Shown one piece after another: positions 48,701 through 61,600 of a stretch of DNA of 64,000 nucleotides. Each line of letters starts with the position of its first letter. The stretch's first letter is position 1. Under the pieces are notes generated by a model. That model was not told where the DNA came from and searched no databases. It saw only the letters and a program-made list of their open reading frames with translations. This DNA comes from Cymodocea nodosa (Eukaryota > Streptophyta > Magnoliopsida > Alismatales > Cymodoceaceae): the NCBI GenBank assembly GCA_036874045.1, contig CM072335.1, positions 27,659,501 to 27,723,500 on the forward strand. The letters are read 5' to 3'. The translations under genes were made by a program, and so were the position numbers.

Positions 48701-49611
48701 TCTCTTCTTGCTTTAGTCTTGCATTCCAAAGAATTGAATTTTGTCCATTTACTCTTTTGCTTTTGTTAGAATCCTCCGCATCATAAAACTATGTGGTTGG
48801 TGAGAGGGTGCACTACCATATTATAGGCTGAGAATTTTTCATTGGTTTTTTTGATGTCAAATTATTCACCTTGATACTCCCCCTACATGTGGCACAGTCG
48901 ACTTTTTACTCCTGCATCAAATCATTTGGTGGGGAGGCTCACACTTGCACGTGTCTTATAAATAGAGCACAAAAACCTGGGCTCTAATATCATGTTAAAG
49001 TCTTTTGCATCATAAAATCACATGATTGGTGAGAGGATGGACTACTATGTTATAGGTTGAAGATTTGTCATCGAATTTTTCAATGTGGGACTATTTGCTT
49101 CAACAACTTTCATCAAATGTAGACAATTCTAGACTAGGACAAAAATAATTCAAACAAATCTACATCTTCTACTTCCCTTGGTGGAAATCTAATGTTTTCA
49201 CTGGTAAAGAAAACTGAGTCAAAATCTTTTGTTCTGTAGTCATTTTCCTTTTTGAGATCTACTATTCCAATATAGAATATCTTCCACTATTCTAGTATAT
49301 GATATTTTTTCTAAGGACACTAGAATCTTCTAATAGTGACATAGTGGTGGATTAGTTACTTGGTAGACAAAATGACATCCAAGCAATTTTATAAAAGGAA
49401 AATGATTGCAAATATATGGGATTTAGATCTTACTCAAGTCAGATTTGGATAAAATTGGCTTCTTATGCATACACTAGATATAGATCTTACAGCAAAAAAG
49501 GTACATCTTGGCTCTTCCACCTGGTTTTCAAAAGATGAACTCCTTCCTCCAAATCAAACCCCACCAGAGAGGGGGAGAATGACACATGATACATCTGTTA
49601 TAGATAAATAA

Positions 49612-49655
<44 letters not shown>

Positions 49656-52600
49656 GTATATGAATTTTTAGTTTTCTCTAGATGGACACAGTAGCACTTC
49701 AACCATTTCAATGCAGGTTGGAGGCAATCTAAACTGGCGCTGTGCATTCTGGGGCGAATCATTATTAATGCTTCCATTTGCCATTCTTGGTTTTGTAATA
49801 AAACCTTTGCAGCTGAAAGGTGCTTGTCTTTGTCGTATTTTTCTTCCAATTTACGTTGAATACCCTTTTTTAAGTAGAAGATTGTTGCCTATCTTTATGA
49901 TTCAATACAGGTTTTGCTCCTAAAACCGCAAAACATTCTAATCTTGGAGAAAATGTAAAACCAGAAGTTCAAGTTGCTCAAGGTGATTGCTTTTTGATTC
50001 TAATGTAAAAGTTAATAGGTTTTAGGATCATAGTCATAATGCTAATTTCATATTTTTATATTGTCATATTCAAACAATTAATAGACATGTCAAACATCAA
50101 TTGTGACATGGTGAAATGCAGAAGTCAGCAAATTCTTCTCAAAAACTTTTTATAAAAGTTATTAAGTTGTAATTAGCAACTAATATTCAATAAAAGTTGT
50201 AATTGGCAACTGTAAGGTCATAAACTATATGTGTTCATACAGAAACATATATAATATAAATCGAGAATGTGGATGGGGCCCTGTATTAGCACAGCAAGAT
50301 ATTCAATATTGGTGAATGGTAGTCCAGCAGGATCAATTACTGGTGTTAGGGGTATTAGATAAGAGGGACCCCCTGTCCCCCTTTATTATTGCTCTTGTTG
50401 GGGAGGTACCTAGCAGATTATGCTCTATTCCAGAGGCTAATGGAATAAAGAGATTCTGACCCAAAAGAGGTATGCCTTGTGTAGCTTTACTACAATATAC
50501 TGATGGCACTCTAATGTTCTCTGGGGTTTCAGTAGAGGAGACAGCCATCGTGGTCACAACTTTGGGCTTCTTTAGCATGATATCAGGCCTCAAAATAAAT
50601 CTGAAAAGGTCAACCGTTGCTGGTGTGCGTTGTGACTCAATTACTGTCCAGAATATTGCTGCAAGTATGGGTTGATAAACAATTACTTTCTCATTCACTT
50701 ATTTAGGTCTCCCATTGGGACATGTTCCTCCAAAGACTAGGGATTGGAGTTTCCTTAATGGGACAAGCTCCTCCTACAGATTTGAAAAAAGATAATCAGA
50801 ATGGAAGAGTCATTTTTTGTCTTGGGGAGGTAAACTTTACTTGGTCCTTTCAGATCTTCCCACTTACCATCTCTCTATGTTCTAGATCCTGACTGAGGTG
50901 GTAAAAAATCTACTGAGGTCCTGTGGGAATTTTTGTGATGTGGTGGCAAAAAGGGTATGAACTAAGGTTCCTTTGGTTAATTGAGAAGTGTGCAAAAGAA
51001 GGGAAGTGGGAGGCCTTGGAGTGAGAGATTTGGCTTCCTTCAATATCTCCACATTTGGGAAATGGTGATGGAGGCTACTTAAAGGAGGGGACTATGGTAT
51101 GGTTACGATAGTTTGCTCTTAACTCACTTTCTTAGGAAAATGGTACAATGGTAAAGTAGACTTTGATGACCAATCAGCTAGTGTGGTTGGTAGACTAAAC
51201 TAATTTATCTGTTGGTTTCAGACCTTAACTATATCTGATCTTTTAATTTTTAGTAAACAAGTTTACACCAAGGGTCTTCTTTAAATCCATGTCTGTTTGT
51301 TTTACTTATGGATGTAATAACTAAGAAAATTTAAAGAGAAATATTATGGTGTATGTTATTTGCTGGTGATATAGTTTCAGTTAAGAAAAGACACAAAATC
51401 ATTTTAAGTTAGAATCATGGAAAGATACGTTAGAGTCCAAAGGATTTAGATTAATTCAAAAATTAAATATATGAAGTGTAAGTTTATTAAAATAGGAGTA
51501 ATGATGAAAATATACAATTTGATGACCATGGGATTCATAAAAGTAAGACTTCTATATACGTAAGATTTATAATACATGGTAATGATGAAATTATAGAGGA
51601 AGTTATTCATATGATTAAAGTAAGATGAATGAAGTGAAGAAATGTTTCTGGAATGTTATGTAATAGGAGGATATCTTTAAAATTAATAGAAAAATTCTAT
51701 AAAACTGTTATTTACTTATATTTTATGGTTTAAAATGCTGAATTGTAAAACATGATCATATGCATAAAGTTAGTACTGTTGAGATGTATATGCTTAAATA
51801 GATAAGTAGTAATATTATAAGGGATAAACTAAAGAATGATTTTATTAGAAATAAAGTAAGAGTTGCACTAATTAAAGATAAAAGAAAATTAACTTAGGTG
51901 ATTTGGTCATATTCATAGGAGATCAAAGAATGCACTAATTAAGAGAAAAAAATTAATTAGTATAGAAGAACCTAAAAGAAGTAGATAGTGACCTAAAAAT
52001 ATTTGGTCAGAAATTAGGAAGAAATATTTAAATTTATGTAATCCTATTGAAGATTTGTCCTTAGATAAAAATACATATAAGAAAATGATTTGTGTGGCTA
52101 ACCCTACGTAGTGAGATTATAGTTTGGATTGTTGTAATTAAATTGGTGTGGGTTCTCTTTATATCAGATTTACCAAAACTTGTAGACTTGCCACCAACAA
52201 AGATGCTAAGGTTATGGAAATTGTAAGGTGGCATGGAGATAGGAGATCTTGGGAAAGTATTCTAAGAAGAAATTTGCTGGAGCATGAGACCCATGAATTC
52301 ATTAACCTCTTGGCACTACTAGAGCACTGTTCAGGCCTAAGTGGTTCAAAGTCACGGATGAATATGAATATCTGTGGGACAGTGAACGTTGTTATTTGGT
52401 TGTCACTAATAAGGATGCTAAGGTCATGCAATTTGTAAGGTGACATGTAGGTGGGAGATATTGAGAAATTATTCTAAGAATTTTGCTGGAGCATGACCCA
52501 AGAATTCACTGACCTCTTGGCACCATTATAACACTCTTTAGGCCCAAGTGATTCAAATATTGCAGATGAATATAAATGGTTGTCAGACAGTAAAGGTTGT

Positions 52601-55600
52601 TATTCAGTTAATTCTTCATACAAAATAATAAACTTTGGCGGTAAAAATTTTCCTTTGTATCAACACATGAAACAAGTATGTGCCAATACAAATTCTGTCA
52701 GCTGGTTGATTAACATGATTCATAAAGGGGGTGCACTTATAAAAACAGCCCTCCAAAAGAGAGGCTGGCACTTAGTTGGCAGATGCAGTTTTTTGTTTCA
52801 GATAATTGGAATCTACTTGGTACCTCTTTTTCAATTGTTGCACCATTGAGGGCTGCTGGCTGGCATTAATGGGCTCGGATTGGCACAGAGTTGATTCAGT
52901 AGAGTTTTTCCTGGATGTATTGCTGATCTGTAGTGTTGAAATGTGGACAACCAACTATGAGTGTTGAGATCCATTTATATATTAATCCGTATTTCATATT
53001 AAAATTTCACCAATGTATGATTATACCATCACTCTCCATACTTGGTGACCTTTTTTAGGTCCTACATGCATATCCTTTTTTTATTTGGATAGATGTGCAT
53101 GAGTTCATTTGGATCTTCCTTATTCTGGTATCATATTGAAATATGGACATCTAACTCAAAATAGATTGATAATGAGTGGAAAGGTCTATCTATGTATTTA
53201 TCTATATTTTATTTTTGTAAATCTCATCAATATAGGACTATTCCATAAGAAAGTTAAGGACTGCTGGGTTCTTTTACCACTTGCAGTCTGGTGGTAAAGA
53301 TGGAAAGAATGTAATGCCAGAGTTTTGAAGGGAACGGAATAAAGGTGATGTGATTGACTGGTTTTGTTTGGAAATGGACAATGCAGATTGTAGACATTGC
53401 ATCTCAGTGTGGCTTTCAGTATTTTTAATTTGTGTCAAGCTTGAAGGGTCTATTTCATTGTATTTTACATCACGAATTGAGTAATGTCACTATGCTTGTA
53501 TTTGTTGTACCATACTCAAACAAAAATTACTCACTATACCTTTTTGTATTAGTCTAAATGAATAGAAAAAGCAAGAAGCAACTTATAGTTTTTTGCCTTT
53601 TTTCCTCAAAAGCATAAAATTGAAATATCCCCAAAGTCATCCCTACTTAGTGAAATGCAGAAAGATACTTCAAGTAAAAGTTTTTATTTTTTAATTATTC
53701 AGTTGGTAGATAGTGCTGTAAAACAATTTCAAAGTAAAGAAGTAATAATCAAATTGGGAGGAAAAGAAATAGAAATAGGGAAATTGTGCTTGTTAATAAA
53801 CATGCAGTTTATCCCTCATTTTTATTCAACGTCTATTTTCAGTCAATATCCAGATTTGATGAGATGCCTGTGGTTTTTCGGATTCTGGCAGGAATCTCCC
53901 CTTGACAGGATCCTCTTGGTTGTAGTGATGAAATCTAGAAAACAATCAACCAACGATACTTGGTCTTTCTCATCACTCTCCGATCTTTCCTAGATGACCA
54001 TTCTTTCCCACCTATTTTTTCAAGGTCTACAATCAAGATCACGTGAAATCAAATGTCATCTTTGCTTCCAGTGTCTTCCACATCATAATCATTACTGAAC
54101 CGTCTAATGTAACATCTAGAACTATGGTAGGTAGAAGATGATGTCGAGCTTGAATATCTAACTCCACTTCAAGTCTTTATAAGCTTGCAAAGCTAGAGTA
54201 TCAACATCATCCAAGGATACCTCCATAGAGCCAAGCTCTTTAGATGTGGAGGTAGAGATGAAGAAGAAAGAGAGGTGCATTTGATATTGATGGATATCCT
54301 CTTGCAATCATGCAAATTCCTTATGGATGACTTGTTTGATCTCTTTGAAATCCCCAAACAATAGCTGCAATTTGTCATCACCACTACCTGGGGGCATCTT
54401 TGATATTATCTGATGAGAGCTTGCTAGTGGATTGTCAGATTTTGGCAAGAATCTCCCTATGACAGTATCTTCTAGACTGTAGTGATGAAATCTATAAGGA
54501 AGAACAAGAAGAGGGTGAGATTTAGAAAGAGGGCTTAAACTTGAAACCCAAAAGAAGAGGCCAAGCCAAATCCTGGATAGTCATTTTTTATTATGATAGT
54601 GTTTACCTAAGAGAATTTGATTCCCAACCAGATTCTAGACATTTGACTGACATGGAACAACATTGTGCAAATCCTAATATTTGACTGGCAACCATGTTGA
54701 AATCCTGAATGGGATTTGTGATACATCTTAGGTGAATCATTTCAAAGAGGATGGACAATGTTACAGCATATTACTGAATGAAGTGATTGTTTGTCTGTTG
54801 ATTTAATACAGTCGATATATTCATCAAGATATATCTGAGTTGAACTAGTAGATTGTTGAGCATAATGTCTTTGCCGTAAGGAATGTCATGATTTGATAAA
54901 ATGTGTGTAGTAGACATTCTTTAGAATTTTCACAAGGATTGTCATTTGGCAATTGATCATAGTGAATGCCATTTTCATATATCTGGCATTCGCCTTGGAC
55001 GTCATTCACATTAAAAGAACTTTAATATTAACTTATTTATTGCATTCTATCTTATTGATAGAGTCCTTTTTGGTAATATTGCAACTTATTTTGGTTTCAG
55101 ATGTAAGTGCTTTGGAAGATGAGGTACGAAATGGTGTTGAGCTAAAAGAGGTGCAAAAGAAGTTTTCCTTGTAAGTTATCTTTCATTCACTTTTGGACAT
55201 GTTTCCTGCCAACATATAATATATTGACGCATAATGACAAATCATTATAGAATTAACTTGATCTTGTTTTTTTGATAATTTTTATTGCAAGTTGTAAACA
55301 GGACTGCTACAGGTGATTTCTTGCATACAATTTTTTTTTGTTTATTCAACTTATTTCCTTTTCTGTCATACTTCATTCCCGAACATAACCCACTTGCATG
55401 CAAAATTTCATTTCTGGAATTCTGCAAGCACTACTACTTTACATCCTTAACCCTTATCTTAATGGTTCTTGGGCTTGGTCTCTATTTCATGAGCCTTCAT
55501 GCTTCTTTAGGGATTCTCGTCTTTCATCTGTCCACGAGGCAATACCATATTTTCTATAATGTACCTGAACAGGATTGGAATAAGCAATGACTGCCGTTCC

Positions 55601-58600
55601 CCATGTTAACGAAATTGAGAAAATTCATACAAAAGCTAGCATCAATGTGGAGAAATAAAATGTCTTTTTTTGAAGTTGACAAACCATCCCCATTTTGCAA
55701 ATTCTGGCTTGGTATTTATGGTTGACTTCTTAGAAATATCAAATATGCAAATTATGAAGATCATACTTATTAAGTTGCCAAGGTGCCTAGGCAGTATGCT
55801 AGAGTGATTTGGCGGCTCCTAGGTATCCATTTAAATATCTTTTTTAATTTTGTTACATAGAATTTATGGTTATGTATATCTTTAGCTCTATGGTTTTCTA
55901 AAGAACATCGAAATACATAAACAATTGTAAGATATCATCAAAATATGAATTGTAATAATACTAGTATGTATATTTCAATGATGTAGACAATTATATACTT
56001 TAAATATTATGTGTGTGTTTCTTCAAAAAAAAAAAATTTCACCCTTGTTCTTTCAGATCTACTGGTTTTCCAAGAGTCCATGATGAAATAGGGAGATTAT
56101 GGAAGGAGAAATAAACTGTTATAAACTTTTTTTCTGAAGTTGACAAACCATCCCCATATCACAAATTCTGTCTTGGTATTCACGTTTGACCTTCTTAGAA
56201 ATATCAAATATGCAATTGTGAAGATCCTTGTTAGTTTGTGATACATCATGCTCAAATGTTATTTCTCCCATGTTCCTTCAAAAGTCTTATTTCTCCCATT
56301 TTCTTTCAGATCTAAGGCTTTTCAGAAAATCCTTGATGAAATAAGGAGATTTTGGAAGGATCTTAAAGTACTTTTGATTGAAAAGGTTTATGTCGTGAAT
56401 GTACTAGGTGAGTGTTTCCTATCTTTAGGCCGTTATATATGATATTGCTCATCTTTCTCTATGCTGGAGGTATTTTCTGTAAATGACATACAGTGTAAAT
56501 AATCAATATTTTTGTAGAATTGGAATTTTTCTTCTTCGGTATATGTGATCTACATGCTTAGATAAGTCTCAGTTGTTAGTAACACATTTGGAATGTTAGG
56601 CTTAATCATGACAAGTTAATGCTACCCATATTTTAAGTAAAGCCCAATTAGATTATCTGGCCAGTGATTCTTGATTTGCCATACAGGTTACATCGCATAC
56701 AACTTTGTCATAGGAGCTTATTCATACTGGGGACCGAAGGCTGGTTATGCCATTTACCATATGGTAACTCCATTAAGGCGATTATAGAATCTATACAGTC
56801 ATCTATATTTTAAATATATAACATGCAATCATGTTTATTTATTTTTTACCACATTTTTTTCATGTGATTTTTTTTTTCAAAAGCTAAACATCAAGTACCA
56901 TTTGTGTCTTAATAAAATTCCTCCTTTTTTTGGCAATAACTTTGCTTATCTTTTATCCCAATTTTATATGATATTGAGGGTTTGGTTTAGAAAACTTGAT
57001 CCTCTGTTCTCTCATAGTATCATCACTGCTGACTTATCAATAACATAATGTAGTTAGTCTTCTGCTTCTTTGTGGAAGAAGATGTCTTAAATTCAAGTGT
57101 AAGCAACTACACCACTATTATCAGGAAAAATGTCATTGGTGACTCAGATTATATATTTAGAATGATCTGCTCCCCCATTTTGCTCAACTTTGTTGACCTT
57201 TTCTTATTTTCTTGACATGGAATACCTATTTCATTCATAATTGGTTCAATGTTGATGACAATGGGCTTCTGATCCTATTATAGAGTAATGTCCTTTATGT
57301 GCTATAACCAGTGATTCTAAAGTAGTAGTAGTGGTAGGTAAGAAGCCTCTAACTGAATGGGATTTGACATTGTTTCAAAGATAGTTTTTGGGGCAAATGA
57401 AAGAGCGCTCAACTGGACACAGTGGTAAGTGGTGAACTAGTGATTAGCAAAGGATTGACAATTCCTTTTCTACTTTCCAAGCTTTTCCTATGGAATCAGT
57501 GTACTTGCTTGTTCTATGTGTGGATTATGAGTGGATCTCCGTTTAAATTGGAGGATACCAAGTTCATAGAGGAGTAAGCTTTTTTGAAACTAATGAGAAA
57601 GAGTTAATTGGAGGGGAAAATGATGTATAAATCTAAATCTAAACTCTGGAATGAGTACAGATATTAGGGTTTGAAAAAGGTGGAGAGGAAGAAGTGATTA
57701 ACATTAGATTGTAATTAGGGTTAAACACCCATATAAGTACATGAGTTAAATGGATCCTAAGATCCATATAACAAGGGATTCATATAATGACCTATCACAA
57801 TACATTAACATTCCCCCTCAAGCTGAACTATATATATTAAGAAGTTTCAGCTTGTTAAATAGGTTTTTAAAAGTTAACTCCCAAGTCCTTTGATAAGAAT
57901 TTCAGCCAATTGATCTTCAGATTTTGTAAATAGAGTGGATATAACTTTCTTTAAAACATTATCTTTGATGAAGTAGCGATCAACTTCAATATACTTGATT
58001 CATTCATGAAAGGTAAGATTATTTGCAATGTAAATGATAGCCTGATTATTACAGAACATTAGCATGAGTTTACAAATATCAACCCCAAGTTCTTACAATA
58101 AGACTTTCAACTAAATCATTTTAGATGTAGTTTGAGATATGCTCCTATACTTAACTTTAGCATTAGCCTTAGAAACTACATTTTGCTTTTTGTTTTGCCA
58201 TGTTAACAAGGTTACCACCAAGACATGTTAAAAAATTAAAGGTAGACTTTCTAATAGCCTTATCACTTACATATCTAGCATCCAAGTATCCAGTAACTTG
58301 TAGGTGTCCATGTTTCTCATAAAGGAGTCCATTTTCTGAAGCTTTTTTTATATATGATAATACACGAACAACACCCTTCCAATGTACCTATCTTGGTGCA
58401 TACATGAACTGATTGAGCAAATTGACAGTAAATGTGATGTTAGGTTGGGTAACTATCTAGTAGATGGATTTTCAAATATAGGAGAGTTTTCATCATAAAA
58501 ATAATGATTTTGTTCTATAGGAGTACTCTTTGGTTGACACCCTTCAAGTTCAATTTCTTTTAGCAAATCTAAAACATACTTCCTTTAAGATAAAAATAGT

Positions 58601-61600
58601 GTCCCATTGGAATAGGCAAGTTCAATCCTTAGAAAATATCTCAGTTTGCCTATGTCTTTAGTGGTAAAGTGTTTATTTAGAAAACACTTGGTCTTGTCAA
58701 TGCCTTACACATCACTACTTGTTAATAACATCAGATAATGGGTGTTGGGTACAGGTTTGGGTGTCCTTCCTTAATGTAATAGGAAGGTCATCCTAGGTTA
58801 GTTGGTGGGAAGAGTTGGGTAGGGAGTCAGACTCACTATTAGGAGTAGAGGGTGACTCAAAAGTAGTAGTAGGAGTCTTTGATCGACGACTATATACTTG
58901 TAGTGGTGATTGATTTGCATTGTCTTACACAAATGAACTTCAAAAGATGTGGCACAAGGACTCAATCCACTAATGACTTCAACAAGAGGTGAAAAGGATG
59001 AATGGAATGAAACATCGACATGGGAGGAAGAATCTGTCTCGCCATTATAATAGTATTGAGACTTAAAAAAGATAACATCTCTAGAGGTGAAATATCTGTA
59101 GGTGGGGGGAATGGTAAAGACGATATAATTTTTGAGTATGAGAGTAACCAAGAAAATGACATTTTATTGCGTGAGCAGATAATTTATCAAAATTAGAAGT
59201 GAAATCTTGAATGAAAGCAATGCACCTAAACACTTTAGGAGTAATAGAGAATAATTCTCCTTTAAAATAAAGACGATGAAAATGAATAACTACTGCTAAG
59301 AGGTAGATGACATTCGATTGATCAAGTAAATGACAATGTAAATGACATTAGACCATAAAAACTTAGGAACATGCATCTACAACATAATGGTGCAGGCAAC
59401 ATCAAGGATGTGGTGATGTTTACATTCAACAACACCATTTCATTGTGATATAGGGGCAAGTGGTTTAATGAATAATATCAAGGGAGGAACAAATAGTCTA
59501 AAAATCTGTTTGTATAAATTCCAAAAGCATTATTAGTGTGTAAAATTTTTGGACACATAGAAAATTGATTTTTCATTTCAACAAGGAAATCTTTGAAAAC
59601 ATTAAGGACACTACAACAATCTTTTAACAAATAAACCCAAGTTATATAAGAATAATCATCAACAAATATAACATAATATTTGTGATAGATGTCGTAGTGA
59701 ATAAGATCAAGCATATGATTAGATGATACAAGACATAACTTCTTAAAGGTAGCACGAGTGTGCTTCCTAAACTGACAAGACTCACAATTGAAAGGAAAAA
59801 CAGAGACCTATAGTATGACCTGATGAAGCTTTTGTCAAGACAAATGACTAAGACGATGATGCCACAAAAGAGATGAATTTGTATTGGACATACTTGCAAT
59901 TAGACCATGAGGTACATAGTTACGAACTAGCAGGTATGCTCCAAATGACTGTAGTCTATGCCTCAAACTAATCTTCTGCCCTATCTGCAAGTGTTGAAAG
60001 GTAACATGAAAAAGAAAGAAAATAGCTAAGCACTAGAGTTAAATAATAATAGTATTAATGAACAAGAGGTTAAAAGAAAAATCAGGAACATAAAAGACAT
60101 TGTTTAGTTTTATCTAAGAGGAGAGTTAGATGCTTCCCTTTCTAGATACAGAACATAAATGACCGTCAGTTATAGTCACAGAGGTCTTGTCTTGCACAAT
60201 GGATAAGCGGTCAAATAAGGTAGAATTACTTGAAATGTGAGAGAATGCTTTAGAGTCTATTATCCAGGGTTTATTGTCAGATAGAATCAAGGCGGTGCTT
60301 GTACATGGAAGTGAAGAGGGCACTTGAGTACTCATGACAATGAGATTTTGTCCTTGTAATTGGAGAAAGTGCTCATAGTCAGCTTGTGAGATAGATACAG
60401 TAGGCTCAATTTCCAGACTAACATTAACATGTTGAGAGGGTCTTAGATGTGGGAATTTGTTCTAACATTTTTTTGATTTATGTTCAAGTTTACCACACCA
60501 CTGACATTTTGGATGTTGACAATTATTACACCCTCCTATATTATGTCTATGTCTACATCCACTAGAGACAATCAAAGTATATTGGTCTGTAATTGTTGTA
60601 GCTGATATTGAAGACGTCAACGTTGAAACACACATTACTTTGGCAAAAGTCTTAGCTAAATCTGACATCGTATCAACTCCTAAGACCTATCCTTGAATTT
60701 GTGATGCAATATCAGGATTAATACTAGCTAGGTAGAGGGCAACAACAAATTCTTCCCGATAACGCTAAAAGGTGGCTATATCAGAGGTGGACAGTTGACA
60801 AATGTTCAACTCATTGATTAATCTTTTGAATGTGTTGTAATGCTCTTGAGGAGTTCTGTCCCCTTGATTTGGAACAAATCTTTATAAACTTGAAAGATCT
60901 TGAAGATATTTTTGTCATGCCTATAAGTTTGCTGAAAGCTGTCTTATATTTCTTTAGCAGTTTTCATCATGAACACACAACGGGCCATATGAGGTTCTTT
61001 GTTAACATCTAGGAACTAATAACAGCATTATTAGCATACCAATCCTTGTACTTAAAACTTTTGATATTTGGTGGAGGAAGAGTAAGATGAAGTTCCTGAC
61101 GGTGAACAACTACAATTCTTTCAAAATACTGAGCTTAAAGCAAATAGTTGAACTCATTTAATTTTTCAGATATACCAGGAAAACTTCAAATAAATAGGTC
61201 ACTTCCATATTTTTTCGAAGATGATGTCATGATTCACAATACAATTGTTGTTTAAAACAATTCTAGAGAACAACTGTGTAGACTTCCATTGGAAGGTGGA
61301 TGAGTATGCTTGGCGATGTGACTCCAACCAACAACATAAGAAAGGAAAATGACAAACAAAATCAAGCAATCAACTGAACATCTGGTGAATTAGGATTGAC
61401 CCATCAGAACTTCTCTTGTAAAAACACAAAACCACAACCTTACAAGCTTGAGCATGTGCACATCTGTTGGATGGACGACCACAGAAATGCAGATGCAAAT
61501 GTGAACACATGAGAAGAACTACGTGATGTGTGAGGGGGGCCTCATGACATGACCGCAACGTAGAATGCATGCATGAGTTGAACCACGAACACGCAAGTTG

